Assembly: GCF_019740355.2 (NCBI RefSeq)
Contig: NZ_CP091819.1
Span: forward strand, 2,356,001-2,420,000
Length of the DNA: 64,000 nt
Direction: 5' to 3'
Origin: Paracrocinitomix mangrovi
GTDB taxonomy: Bacteria > Bacteroidota > Bacteroidia > Flavobacteriales_D > Crocinitomicaceae
The notes beneath the pieces were generated by a model. That model was given only the letters and a program-made list of their open reading frames with translations, did not search any database and was not told the origin of the DNA. Both the position numbers and the translations under genes were made by a program. Below, one piece after another: positions 44,228 through 52,864 of this stretch (its first letter is position 1; every line of letters starts with the position of its first letter).

Positions 44228-44977
44228 ATGAAAAATTCACTGACATTTTTGACAACTTGTCTGTTAGTTATTTCTTGTTCAAGAAGTAATCAGGACAATA
44301 CTCAAATTGAGGAGGAAAAAATCACTTATCTGGATTCAAATTGTGTTAGCAAAATGAATCTCGTTTTTGATCGACTCAAGCATATTAAAATGTTTCCAAA
44401 AATTGATTCTATTAAAATCTGGGAACCTGATTTATTGCCAAAACATCAAGCGAAAGAATATCATAAAAACGATCATTTTCTAAAACTAATATCAAGGGAT
44501 ACCACCTTGTATTCAATGGTTCAAATACAGGACATCAATTTAGGGGAGTTTTATCGACATAACCTATATTTTTGCTACCCTCTATCCAATTATTGGTATA
44601 TCAATTACAATGACCATGTTGCAGGGAATTTTGGTTTCTTAAATGACTGTGGATTGAAAATAATAGGTGAAGCCGAAGACACCGCAACTAGCTGGAGCAT
44701 GAGAGTTAGTGCTGGACAGCTTGTAAATGATTGGAAATTGGATTCATCTTCCCTTGAACCAAAATTTAACTCCATAACTTTTACTGACACTACCTACTCT
44801 ACAATAATTGATGATAATGAACTAAGTGGTAGTTTCATTTTATACGGTTCAAAAATCAAGACAGCTCTTGATGATCCCTTCAAATTACATCTATTAGTAA
44901 ACAACTCAAACCTGCTAATCTTGCGAGATAGTTTGAACCCTGATTCGGTCAATACTTACTTTTTTTCTAGTAAATAG
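44228..44977 (+). CDS. lipoprotein of unknown function
   Basis: The product has 249 residues with a lipoprotein signal MKNSLTFLTTCLLVISC followed by SRSNQDN. The mature part is strand-rich with LYFCYPLSNYWYINYNDH and a cysteine pair. CTTAACCCAAAA lies immediately before the ATG, the leader motif also seen before the lipoprotein genes at 11520 and 32154. It ends a + strand run with the caspase cluster and meets the convergent response-regulator gene with a three-base gap. No family recognised. Confidence 0.72.
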   Translation: MKNSLTFLTTCLLVISCSRSNQDNTQIEEEKITYLDSNCVSKMNLVFDRLKHIKMFPKIDSIKIWEPDLLPKHQAKEYHKNDHFLKLISRDTTLYSMVQIQDINLGEFYRHNLYFCYPLSNYWYINYNDHVAGNFGFLNDCGLKIIGEAEDTATSWSMRVSAGQLVNDWKLDSSSLEPKFNSITFTDTTYSTIIDDNELSGSFILYGSKIKTALDDPFKLHLLVNNSNLLILRDSLNPDSVNTYFFSSK

Positions 44978-44980
44978 ATC

Positions 44981-45739
44981 TTACTTACTTGAAGCAAAGT
45001 AATCCATCAATGTTTTTTTGGCATTGGCAGATATGAGTGCAGCACTGCCATCAGTCATGCTGGCTACTCCTACTTTGCCTTTTTTGTATTTCACCACATG
45101 TTCCAAATTAATCAAATGTGATTTATGGGAGCGCAAAAAACCAAAATCGCTCAATAACTCTTCATAATGTTTCAAAGTTTTGGAGAGTGTATACTTTATT
45201 CCATCCTCTAGGTAAAGAATGGTGTAATTGTCAGCCGCTTCTGCACGGATAATGTTTTTGATTTTCACTACTTCAAAACCATCTATTTGCGGCAACACAA
45301 TTTTCTGCTCCCTGTCATTAATAGATTTGATATTATCTGCTAAAATTTGCGTGTTTTGAAAACGCTCTTTATTTCCGGAATTACTTTTTATTTTTTCAAC
45401 TGCAGCTATTAATTCATCTATATCAATAGGCTTTAAAATGTAATATGCCGCGCTTAAATTGAGTGCCTTAATCGCATAATTACTGTAAGCTGTAATGAAT
45501 ACCACTTCAAAATTAATTTCATCCAATTTTTCAAGCAAATCAAAACCATTTCCAAAGGGCATCTCAATATCCAAAAACACAATATCCGGTTGGTATTTGG
45601 TAATCAATTCTTCACCTTCCTGAATATTGGTTCCTTCACCACAAACCTCAACGTCCTTACAATAATTAGCAAGGTAGTTTCTGAGCGTTTCTCTGCCTAT
45701 TTCTTCATCTTCTACTATTACCGCTTTAAGTAAGCTCAT
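44981..45739 (-). CDS. LytTR-family response regulator
   Basis: The product has 252 residues. The receiver domain has the acidic pocket IVEDEE, the phospho-acceptor Asp57 in VFLDIEMP, and the T/K positions in FITAYSNYA and YILKPID. The C-terminal LytTR DNA-binding domain begins around residue 145 (LPQIDGFEVVKIKNIIRAEAADNYTILYLEDG ... FLRSHKSHLINLEHVVKYKKGKVGVASMTDGS). The start overlaps the stop of the histidine kinase by one base (TAATG), so the pair is co-translated and forms a two-component system. The target promoter is not identified. Confidence 0.93.
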   Translation of the reverse strand: MSLLKAVIVEDEEIGRETLRNYLANYCKDVEVCGEGTNIQEGEELITKYQPDIVFLDIEMPFGNGFDLLEKLDEINFEVVFITAYSNYAIKALNLSAAYYILKPIDIDELIAAVEKIKSNSGNKERFQNTQILADNIKSINDREQKIVLPQIDGFEVVKIKNIIRAEAADNYTILYLEDGIKYTLSKTLKHYEELLSDFGFLRSHKSHLINLEHVVKYKKGKVGVASMTDGSAALISANAKKTLMDYFASSK

Positions 45740-47694
45740 TAGTATAATTTTAATTGTACAACGGTTCCTTCATGTGTTGATTTATCCAAATCATCAATAG
45801 CAATTTCTAGTTTCTTTGCAAAAACCTCATTGATGATCTCCAACCTATTTTTGGCATTTGAAATTCCCGTTGATTTCATTTTTTGCTGATTCATGGTTTT
45901 CATTTGCCTGGACTTTTCTCTCCCTATTCCATTATCAGAAATCAACACTTCAATATGATCCGTTTCTTTGGTAAACTTGATTTTTAATTCTCCTTTTTCA
46001 TCCTTATATCTTAATCCGTGCCAGATGGCATTTTCTATAAAAGGCTGTAACAACATAGGAGGAATTAGATATTCGTCTGTTTGAATACGTTCATCAACTT
46101 CAAAGGTAAAATCAAAGTGACTATTGAATCTAAAATGCTCCAGGTTCAAGTATAATCTCAGAATTTCAATCTCTTTTGACAGTGGGATGAAATCTTGCTG
46201 TGAACATTCCAACACTTCTCGCATTAGTTTAGAAAACTCAGCAAGGTATTTATTGGCTGATCTTTCATCCTGTTTAGAAATGAAACTATTTACTGAATTA
46301 AGTGAATTAAATATGAAGTGCGGATTCATTTGACTACGCAACGATTTGAGCATCAATAACTGATTGGCTTTTTTCTTTTGACGGATATTCCTGAATAAGA
46401 AAAAGAGCATTATTGCAATTATTCCAAGTCCTATAACCAAACCAATTGTTATCTGTCTTTGCTTTTCAATCGTTTCATTGTTCAACTCCTTTTCTTTTTG
46501 CAAAACAGAAATCATTTTTTGGTTTAGCTCCCGATCTTTTTCCATCAAAAGCATCTTGTTTTCAGTGCTCATCAAAAATTCATTTTTTTGAGCCAATTGC
46601 AGCTCTTTTTGCTGTTTCTCTGTTTTAAAAGAATCAAGTAAGTTCTGGTATTTTTGATTTTGAAATTCCGTGATTTTATCCATCCCCTCTTCTTCATATA
46701 TGTCAGATAAAGTTTGCACAAAATCCATTTTTAAGTCATAATTATCCTCTTTATCTAAATGAACTACATTGTCATTTAACACTTTGAATGCCTCCGTTTT
46801 TTTCCCTTGTTCCAAATATGTTTTTGAGAGGTTAAAAGAAGAGTTCAGAATGGTGTTAGAATTCCCATTCATTTGATTAAATTCTAAAGCTTGCTGTTGT
46901 ACTTGAACACTGTTAGATAAATCATTTTGTTTACCATATAGTTCAGATAAAAGTAAATAGGCAAGATTGGCCAGGCTATCTAATTTATTTTTTTCAGATA
47001 ATGATTTTGCTTCTGTGTAATAATTTTGAGCTTCATTGATGGCACCTCTTTTTTCTTCTAGCCTACCCATTGCAATTTTAGATCTCACTATTAAGCTAAC
47101 ATCATTCAATTTTTGACTCTCTTTTGAGGCATCCGTCAGGTAGGATTCACCTTCTTTCAGTTTGTTTTGCTGAATCAATAGCTCTGCAAGCTTAATTTTC
47201 GAACTCGTTTCTTTTCTATTATCTTTTAGTTTATTGGCAATTATTATGGCGTTTTCATGATACTGAATGGCAGATTTACTTTGATTCAATTGAGTTTGAA
47301 GACCCCCCAATTTGTCGTTTAAAGTGTAAATCATCTGTGAATTGGAAAGCTCTGTTTGAATGGTGAGCGATTTTTTATAATCTGAAACAGCAATGGAGAG
47401 ATTTCCTAACTGCTCATTAAATTTTCCAAGAATAAAATATGCTTGAGCCTGCTCATTCTTGTAGTCATGTTCTATTGCATAAAAGAGATTGTCTTCAATT
47501 ATTTGAAGAGCTGTTGAAATACTATCGTTAAAAATAGATTCAGCATACTTAAGGTTTTTCCTTATTTCTTCGGGACTTTTAGCTTCACTTATTGAACTGT
47601 TATTAAAAGACTGTCCAATTTGCGCCACAGAGGTCAATTGAAAGTTAAAAGCAAGGATAAAACCTAAAACGATATGGTGCATTAATCTGAACAC
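45739..47694 (-). CDS. TPR-containing LytS/YehU-type histidine kinase
   Basis: The product has 651 residues. After an export segment (IVLGFILAFNFQLTSVAQ) come TPR-type helical repeats over about residues 40-330 (QAYFILGKFNEQLGNLSIAVSDYKKSL, IMGRLEEKRGAINEAQNYYTEAK). A coiled-coil and a membrane helix, GLVIGLGIIAIMLFFLF, then lead to the His_kinase domain MNPHFIFNSLNSVNSFISK, with the phospho-accepting His in NPHF, and an ATPase end (FIENAIWHGLRYK, DNGIGREKS). The sensor is therefore periplasmic TPR and the output is the LytTR regulator just downstream. The signal sensed is unknown. Confidence 0.92.
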   Translation of the reverse strand: MFRLMHHIVLGFILAFNFQLTSVAQIGQSFNNSSISEAKSPEEIRKNLKYAESIFNDSISTALQIIEDNLFYAIEHDYKNEQAQAYFILGKFNEQLGNLSIAVSDYKKSLTIQTELSNSQMIYTLNDKLGGLQTQLNQSKSAIQYHENAIIIANKLKDNRKETSSKIKLAELLIQQNKLKEGESYLTDASKESQKLNDVSLIVRSKIAMGRLEEKRGAINEAQNYYTEAKSLSEKNKLDSLANLAYLLLSELYGKQNDLSNSVQVQQQALEFNQMNGNSNTILNSSFNLSKTYLEQGKKTEAFKVLNDNVVHLDKEDNYDLKMDFVQTLSDIYEEEGMDKITEFQNQKYQNLLDSFKTEKQQKELQLAQKNEFLMSTENKMLLMEKDRELNQKMISVLQKEKELNNETIEKQRQITIGLVIGLGIIAIMLFFLFRNIRQKKKANQLLMLKSLRSQMNPHFIFNSLNSVNSFISKQDERSANKYLAEFSKLMREVLECSQQDFIPLSKEIEILRLYLNLEHFRFNSHFDFTFEVDERIQTDEYLIPPMLLQPFIENAIWHGLRYKDEKGELKIKFTKETDHIEVLISDNGIGREKSRQMKTMNQQKMKSTGISNAKNRLEIINEVFAKKLEIAIDDLDKSTHEGTVVQLKLY

Positions 47695-47874
47695 AGACTA
47701 AAAATAAGGCTTTTTTATCAGCTCATTATTCATTATTACAGTCATTATACACGGAATGTCTGCTTATCCTTATTCAAAAATTTAGTTGCCTAATTCAAAA
47801 GCCCTGTTCACGCATTTCAGCTTTTTCTATCAAGCAGTGTTGCTTTAGTTTGTGCTAAACAAATAACTGAAATT

Positions 47875-48603
47875 ATGAATGTTAAACTGAAAAAGATAAA
47901 ATGGATGCGTCAGGCAATGTTATTGTCTGTATTTGTCTTTATGAGTTGCGAAATTACCGCTCAAGAACCTCCAATTCAACGAACAATTGAAATTACAGGA
48001 AGTGCTGAAATGGATGTTCAACCAGATCAAATTGAACTTTCTATTACCACCAGATCAGATGCCAATGATGATAAGCAAAAGGAGCTAATGAAGATTCTTG
48101 AAAAAAACGGCATAGATGCAAACAAGGTAAATTTTGAAAGTAGCAATACCTACAATTGGTGGTGGTATTATTCATCTTATCGTGATCAATCTATTCAGCG
48201 ATACACAGTGAGTGTAGATTCTACGGTTAATTCAATTGAATTAATGGAAGATTTAAAGAAACCGTGGATCCAACAAGTGTATGTTTCCAATAAATCAAAT
48301 AGCAAAATCCAGGATTACAGAGAAGAAGTAAAAATTGAGGCTATTAGAGCGGCAAGAAAAAAGGCTATCTATTTATTAGCTGCCCTGGATGAAGAAATTG
48401 GATCTGTACTTACCATCACAGAAGTTAATAACGATCAAAATAATAACAGACCCTACTATTATTACTGGAACCAAAATACTAACAACACACTCAGTAACTC
48501 TGTAGTAAGTTCTGGTCAAAGCGGAAGCTCAACCGTTGATGGAGTTTCAATGCAAAAATTAAGATATGAAGTTAAAGTAGTATTCACCATTAAAGACAAA
48601 TAA
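47875..48603 (+). CDS. SIMPL-domain (DUF541) exported protein
   Basis: The product has 242 residues. After a hydrophobic export segment ending in CEITAQ (which may be a lipobox-like SCE) the SIMPL domain follows: RTIEITGSAEMDVQPDQIELSITTRSDANDDKQKE, LEKNGIDANKV, VDSTVNSIELMEDLKK. It ends in ARKKAIYLLAALDEEIGSVLTITEVN. SIMPL proteins are periplasmic or surface proteins of uncertain function linked to oxidative and envelope stress. The start of the next gene is one base after its stop, so the rhodanese-like protein is co-translated. Confidence 0.85.
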   Translation: MNVKLKKIKWMRQAMLLSVFVFMSCEITAQEPPIQRTIEITGSAEMDVQPDQIELSITTRSDANDDKQKELMKILEKNGIDANKVNFESSNTYNWWWYYSSYRDQSIQRYTVSVDSTVNSIELMEDLKKPWIQQVYVSNKSNSKIQDYREEVKIEAIRAARKKAIYLLAALDEEIGSVLTITEVNNDQNNNRPYYYYWNQNTNNTLSNSVVSSGQSGSSTVDGVSMQKLRYEVKVVFTIKDK

Positions 48604-48604
48604 T

Positions 48605-49300
48605 ATGAAATCAAAAAAACAAATAGTAATAGTTGCTGTAGTAGCGCTTGTGACTATAAGTCCACTTTTAGCAAGAAACTTAACTACCTCTGAAAACGAA
48701 ATGAATTTAAGCTCAACAAATAATTATCCAACACAAACAATTGGAATTAATGATCCGGATACAGTTAATTATGGTTACACGGAAGCATATGTAGATTTCA
48801 ACTATTTTGAGGAGGTATCTGCTCAAGCAAAGGAACACAGAAAATCACGATTGATAGATTTTGCCACATTTAATCAATTTGCTAGAGACGAAAACACCAT
48901 TATTTTGGACAGCAGATCTAAAAGAATGTATGACAGGATGCACATTGCAGGAGCCATGCACATTAATTTTGCAGATTTCACACAGCAATATCTGGCTGAA
49001 AAGATTCCTGATAAAAACACACGCATTTTGATTTATTGCAACAATAACTTTAAGCAGGAACCCATTTTTGAAATTCCGTTTGCTACAAAATCGGTACAAC
49101 CAATTCAACTTGATGTTTCTGCTTTAAATGGAAAACAACCACTGGTTGAAAAAACATTGGCTTTGAACATTCCTACTTACATCAACTTATTCGGCTACGG
49201 ATATAAAAATGTGTATGAATTGCATGAATTGGTTTCATCTCAGCATCCAGGATTACAGTTGGAAGGAACAGATGTTTTAAACCTAAAAGCTGCCGAATAA
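48605..49300 (+). CDS. rhodanese-like domain protein
   Basis: The product has 231 residues with a hydrophobic export segment (IVIVAVVALVTISPLLA). The middle is a rhodanese-type fold: NTIILDSRSKRMYDRMHIAGAMHINFADFTQQYLAEKIPDKNTRILIYCNNNF, with the active-site-position Cys in IYCNNNF. The loop after the Cys, NNNFKQEP, is not the typical CxxGxR form, so sulfurtransferase activity is uncertain. It is followed by a strong terminator. Its gene starts one base after the SIMPL stop, which suggests a shared envelope-redox role. Confidence 0.75.
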   Translation: MKSKKQIVIVAVVALVTISPLLARNLTTSENEMNLSSTNNYPTQTIGINDPDTVNYGYTEAYVDFNYFEEVSAQAKEHRKSRLIDFATFNQFARDENTIILDSRSKRMYDRMHIAGAMHINFADFTQQYLAEKIPDKNTRILIYCNNNFKQEPIFEIPFATKSVQPIQLDVSALNGKQPLVEKTLALNIPTYINLFGYGYKNVYELHELVSSQHPGLQLEGTDVLNLKAAE

Positions 49301-49337
49301 AATATAAGGCCTGAAACAAGAATTATGAAAATAAGCG

Positions 49338-49369
49338 AATCCGGACATTTAGTATGTTCGGATTTTTTG
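49338..49369 (+). terminator. Rho-independent terminator
   Basis: AATCCGGACA and TGTTCGGATT form a 10-bp stem (one G-U pair) around TTTAGTA-like loop bases, followed by a run of T (49363-49368). It lies 38 bases after the rhodanese gene stop and seven bases before the end of the convergent lipoprotein gene, ending the SIMPL-rhodanese unit. Confidence 0.75.
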
Positions 49370-49375
49370 TCTTAA

Positions 49376-50200
49376 TTAATCTTTATATGAAGCTAAACTT
49401 ACAGGATCCATTACTTTCACTGGTCCTCCAAATGCGGTACGACTTTTAGCAATACTGTCAATGGTAGTAAATGTTTGCTGTTGTAAATCTGCATTCATAG
49501 CAGCAACTTCATCAGCAGTTCCTTCAAAATCAATAGTTGCATTGTTTTGGGCCAATAAAGGAGAAATACAACTTAAACTTCCCTTTTCCCAATTAGCAAA
49601 CATGATGTATCCCATCACATAACCTGTTTCAAATTTGCCATCAGTCATTTTAGGTGGTAAATAATCTGTAATAGCCAAAACTGCTAATAAACCATCTTGC
49701 ATGGCATTTAGAACCATATCAGGCTTTTGTAGCATTTCTTCATTTGATTTAGGAACTTCTTTTAACTCAGGAAAAGTTTTATAAACTTCAAACATATTAG
49801 TATCCAAACTATTGATGTTTAACCAATTCAATTCAGATAAAGGAGTTTCTTCTCTTATCAATGCATCCGGCATTGAAAAATTATGCTTTCCAAATTCTTC
49901 TGAAGAAAAATTATCGAGCAAATAAGTAGACATTACCCATACATTCATCAATTTTTCATTTCCATTATACGGAATTGTAGTACCATCATAACAAATTGTT
50001 TCCTCCACTTCTTTGTTCCCAATTTCAGCAAAACTAGCTTGTAATGAAGCAAACTTTTCTTTCAGTTCTTTGGCACTAACAATCAGTTCATGAGTATCTT
50101 CATAAAATTGATTATCAGCATGTTCTTCAGTTTCTGTTTCACCATTTCCTCCACAAGAAAGAAGGACAAAAAGAGGCAAGAAATAAACTATCTTTTTCAT
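49376..50200 (-). CDS. lipoprotein of unknown function
   Basis: The product has 274 residues with a lipoprotein signal MKKIVYFLPLFVLLSC followed by GGNGETETEEH. The mature part is helical, with repeated acidic and amphipathic stretches (LIVSAKELKEKFASLQASFAEIGN, MNADLQQQTFTTIDSIAKSRTAFG) and a single-Cys strand (GSLSCISPLLAQNN). It is a stand-alone minus-strand gene with its own short upstream region. No family recognised. Confidence 0.7.
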   Translation of the reverse strand: MKKIVYFLPLFVLLSCGGNGETETEEHADNQFYEDTHELIVSAKELKEKFASLQASFAEIGNKEVEETICYDGTTIPYNGNEKLMNVWVMSTYLLDNFSSEEFGKHNFSMPDALIREETPLSELNWLNINSLDTNMFEVYKTFPELKEVPKSNEEMLQKPDMVLNAMQDGLLAVLAITDYLPPKMTDGKFETGYVMGYIMFANWEKGSLSCISPLLAQNNATIDFEGTADEVAAMNADLQQQTFTTIDSIAKSRTAFGGPVKVMDPVSLASYKD

Positions 50201-50382
50201 GTATTGAGTTTTTGAGATTACCCCAATCCTATAGAAAGTAAAGCGGTAATAGCCCTAATATAGAAAATCATCTAAAACTTTAATACGCTTTGGTACAGTA
50301 AATCTGCAAACTTGAAGCAATATAATTTGTAAGCCTTCATTCAAAATATTAGATTTGATAAAGTCATCTATTTGATATCATT

Positions 50383-50976
50383 ATGGAAAATGCTTCTACT
50401 AGCACACTCACCTTTCCTATCAAAAGATGGATTGTTTTTAATTTCCTTGGATGGATTCTTGGAACCGCACTGGTTTTGATAATGTCTTCTTCTTTTGATG
50501 CAATCGGAATTGAAAGTCTACAATTTTTTGTTGCCGTAGGGATAGGACTTGGAATTGGTTTAACTCAATGGTTGGTTTTAAAAAGGGTTAGCAAGATCAG
50601 AGCAAAATGGATACTTTATACCATGCTAGGTCTTAGTATTCCATTTATCATCTCAGATGTTTTAAAGTATTTCAACCTACTAGATTTAGAGGAACTATTG
50701 ATTCCCGTATGTGTTGCCATTGGAAGTATTTTCCTTGGAATTTTTCAATCTAAACTTTTAGCCGACTATAAAATCAATGCTGTTTTTTGGATAGGAATCT
50801 CTTTTATTTCCTGGGTATTAATCTCTTTGGCCGTTATAAGTGTTGCCTATACCCAATTAATTTCGGATAATGTTTGGTTTGGTTTTACCGTCAACCTAAT
50901 TTTACTGCTAAGTGGTGGAATAATTTTAGGAGTAATTACCGGAATTCACCTAAAAAAACACATGACTATTACTTAG
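50383..50976 (+). CDS. small multi-pass membrane protein
   Basis: The product has 197 residues, with six hydrophobic helices and short loops: WIVFNFLGWILGTALVLIM, FFVAVGIGLGIGLTQWLVL, WILYTMLGLSIPFII, LLIPVCVAIGSIFLGIF, FWIGISFISWVLISLAVISVA and GFTVNLILLLSGGIILGVI. No conserved catalytic or transport signature is visible. It overlaps the convergent haem-binding-domain gene by four bases. Function unknown. Confidence 0.72.
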   Translation: MENASTSTLTFPIKRWIVFNFLGWILGTALVLIMSSSFDAIGIESLQFFVAVGIGLGIGLTQWLVLKRVSKIRAKWILYTMLGLSIPFIISDVLKYFNLLDLEELLIPVCVAIGSIFLGIFQSKLLADYKINAVFWIGISFISWVLISLAVISVAYTQLISDNVWFGFTVNLILLLSGGIILGVITGIHLKKHMTIT

Positions 50977-51455
50977 TGTTCTTCATGATGATCATGCTCT
51001 TCGTCTTCACTTTCACCGGTTCTTAAACTTTGAAAGAAATCATTTAAAGTAGCCTTCTCTTCATCACTTAAATTGGCATCAGAGTGCATACATGTGTAAG
51101 AATTTAATGGCATCTCGCCTTCTTCTACTTCTTCAATACATTCTTCTAATTTATGATCTGCCTTTTTTAATGGATAAGATGCCCAAACAGAAAAGTTCAA
51201 ATGTTCTTTGCCTTCATCTACATGATGTTTTACCCACCATGAAACCGGTGCAATTTGTGAATACCAGGGATATTTGGTCTGATCTGAATGACAATCATAA
51301 CAAGCACTTTGCATTATTACAGATACATTTTCAGGAGCATTGGTCACATTTAAAAAATCTTGTGTCGGATCAACCGGTTTGGTAGAAGTATCAATTCTAA
51401 AAAATTGAATGATTACAAATACAGCTAATAAACCTATGAGAATTTTCTTTTTCAT
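50973..51455 (-). CDS. haem-binding domain protein (cytochrome c-type CxxCH)
   Basis: The product has 160 residues. A single N-terminal membrane helix (ILIGLLAVFVIIQFF) precedes SACYDCHSDQTKYPWYSQIAPVSWWVKHHVDEGKEHLNFSVWASYP, where CYDCH is the CxxCH haem c attachment motif of the Haem_bd family. A second metal-capable stretch is YTCMHSD, and the tail EDEEHDHHEEH is His/Glu-rich and could bind metal. It should be a membrane-tethered periplasmic protein. The role is unknown; the family is common in Bacteroidota. Confidence 0.85.
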   Translation of the reverse strand: MKKKILIGLLAVFVIIQFFRIDTSTKPVDPTQDFLNVTNAPENVSVIMQSACYDCHSDQTKYPWYSQIAPVSWWVKHHVDEGKEHLNFSVWASYPLKKADHKLEECIEEVEEGEMPLNSYTCMHSDANLSDEEKATLNDFFQSLRTGESEDEEHDHHEEH

Positions 51456-51572
51456 CTTTCAGTGATTTATACAAATGTAAAATTTGCGCTTCAAATAATT
51501 ACTTTATTCTCTTGAACAATCCTATCGTACTTGTATGATTTGTCAATTTGTTTTTCAAACTATATTTGCCAG

Positions 51573-52142
51573 ATGAAAAATTCCCTTTTAATCGCAAGTT
51601 TGTTTGCCTGCCTTTTTTCATATGGGCAAGAACAAAAAACCAAAGAATTTGGAATTGATTTACATGGAGGAACATTTGGTCTCTTTAATGTAAATGATGT
51701 TTTTACCAAAGCAGATTACACATTTGGAGGTAGTTTATATGCAGATTTTGGACTTCATCAAAACTTTACTGTCGGAGCAGAACAGATGTTCATGTGGGGA
51801 AAACCTAAAACAGCAGATGGAAACCGCATGATCATGAACACAAATGCAAGGTTCAAATTAAGATTTCAAACTTTTGAAAAGATCCATTTCAACATCCTTG
51901 TAGCCGGAGGTTTTTCATTTTGGCCATCAAGCACTGCTACCGCTTATTTAACTCCAACTTTAAATGACACTCGACTTGGGTGGGATTTTAGAGCTGCAGC
52001 TTCTGCTGATTTTTTACTGAGCGAAAAATTTTCATTAATGGCTAGCTTTGGTTATCTCGCATCAAGTAGTACCAGTGATGACATTGTTTGGATTACTCAT
52101 GATTCAATGCTCATCAGTTTTGGGCCTAAACTGAAGTTTTAA
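51573..52142 (+). CDS. outer-membrane beta-barrel-like protein
   Basis: The product has 189 residues with a signal peptide MKNSLLIASLFACLFSYGQ. The mature part is built of amphipathic strands with glycine (FTVGAEQMFMWGKPKTADGNRMIM, RFKLRFQTFEKIHFNILVAGGFSFW, RLGWDFRAAASADFLLSEKFSLMASFGYLAS) and ends MLISFGPKLKF, the C-terminal Phe of outer-membrane barrels. I start at 51573, where the signal begins, rather than the ATG at 51531. It is convergent with the TetR gene, overlapping by 17 bases. Function unknown. Confidence 0.78.
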   Translation: MKNSLLIASLFACLFSYGQEQKTKEFGIDLHGGTFGLFNVNDVFTKADYTFGGSLYADFGLHQNFTVGAEQMFMWGKPKTADGNRMIMNTNARFKLRFQTFEKIHFNILVAGGFSFWPSSTATAYLTPTLNDTRLGWDFRAAASADFLLSEKFSLMASFGYLASSSTSDDIVWITHDSMLISFGPKLKF

Positions 52143-52704
52143 AACTGTGAATTGATTGTAAAATAGCATTGGCCATATAGGATATAGATTTTGCCACTTG
52201 ATCCGCGGGTTCTTTAAATCCGCCCAATACCCAATCTTCCAATACAGCCAATGAACCACCTTCACTGAATTTATAAAACTGTTGAATTATTTCAATATCC
52301 TGACCGGATGCAGTCATAAGAGTGGCAGGTGTTTCAAGTTCCTTATAATGATTTAGAAACTTGTTAAAAACCTTCATTTCATCTCTATTTAAAAATATAA
52401 TCTCACTGATTTTTTTGTTGTCTTTTAAAAATTGACAAGCTTTTTGAAACACTTTTTCAATATCTCTTTCTCCTGATAACGTAATCAGTAACTTTTCAAA
52501 TATTTCATTCTCTATCTCAACAATTAAATCATGTGTATTGTCATAATGACTGTAGAAAGTATTTCTGTTGATGTCAGCTTTTTTACAAACTTCAGTTATG
52601 GTTATTTTATCCAATGTCTTTTTCCTTAACAAATCCAACATAGCTTCTTTTAACACCATTTTAGTGTACTTAACTCTCCTATCTTCCTTGTTACTTTCTT
52701 TCAT
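52126..52704 (-). CDS. TetR-family transcriptional regulator
   Basis: The product has 192 residues with an N-terminal DNA-binding part (RRVKYTKMVLKEAMLDLLRKKTLDKITITEVCKKADINRNTFYSHYDNTHDL), whose helix-turn-helix ITEVCKKADINRNTFYSHY matches TetR proteins. The remaining residues form the ligand-binding helical domain. It is divergent from the AttH/CrtC-like and P450 genes, and the region between them carries two copies of ATTTTATCGAACA, suggesting that it represses both itself and that operon. Confidence 0.9.
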   Translation of the reverse strand: MKESNKEDRRVKYTKMVLKEAMLDLLRKKTLDKITITEVCKKADINRNTFYSHYDNTHDLIVEIENEIFEKLLITLSGERDIEKVFQKACQFLKDNKKISEIIFLNRDEMKVFNKFLNHYKELETPATLMTASGQDIEIIQQFYKFSEGGSLAVLEDWVLGGFKEPADQVAKSISYMANAILQSIHSFKTSV

Positions 52705-52713
52705 TCTCAGATA

Positions 52714-52726
52714 ATTTTATCGAACA
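52714..52726. promoter_or_regulatory. candidate TetR operator half-region, copy 1
   Basis: ATTTTATCGAACA lies ten bases before the tetR start. The identical 13-mer recurs 117 bases away (52831-52843), just upstream of the AttH/CrtC-like gene. It is followed here by an AACAATT-N7-AACAATT direct repeat that ends in the palindrome ACAATTGT. Confidence 0.4.
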
Positions 52727-52830
52727 ATTTTCAAAACAATTGTCTATTAACTTACAACTGTGTTCAAAAGTGATTTTCAAATCAACTAATAAATTCCTTC
52801 TTTTATGGAGTGTAATATAACACACTTTGC

Positions 52831-52843
52831 ATTTTATCGAACA
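52831..52843. promoter_or_regulatory. candidate TetR operator half-region, copy 2
   Basis: This is an identical copy of ATTTTATCGAACA, 21 bases before the start of the AttH/CrtC-like gene. Placement near both divergent starts fits autoregulation plus control of the P450 operon. Confidence 0.4.
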
Positions 52844-52864
52844 CCTTGTAGAATAATTCTCAGA

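Noticed and set aside
35902-44977. Anti-phage defence island built on the caspase gene
   Set aside because: The proteins carry signal peptides and there is no sensor, nuclease, CRISPR or toxin-antitoxin partner nearby, so a defence label is not supported.
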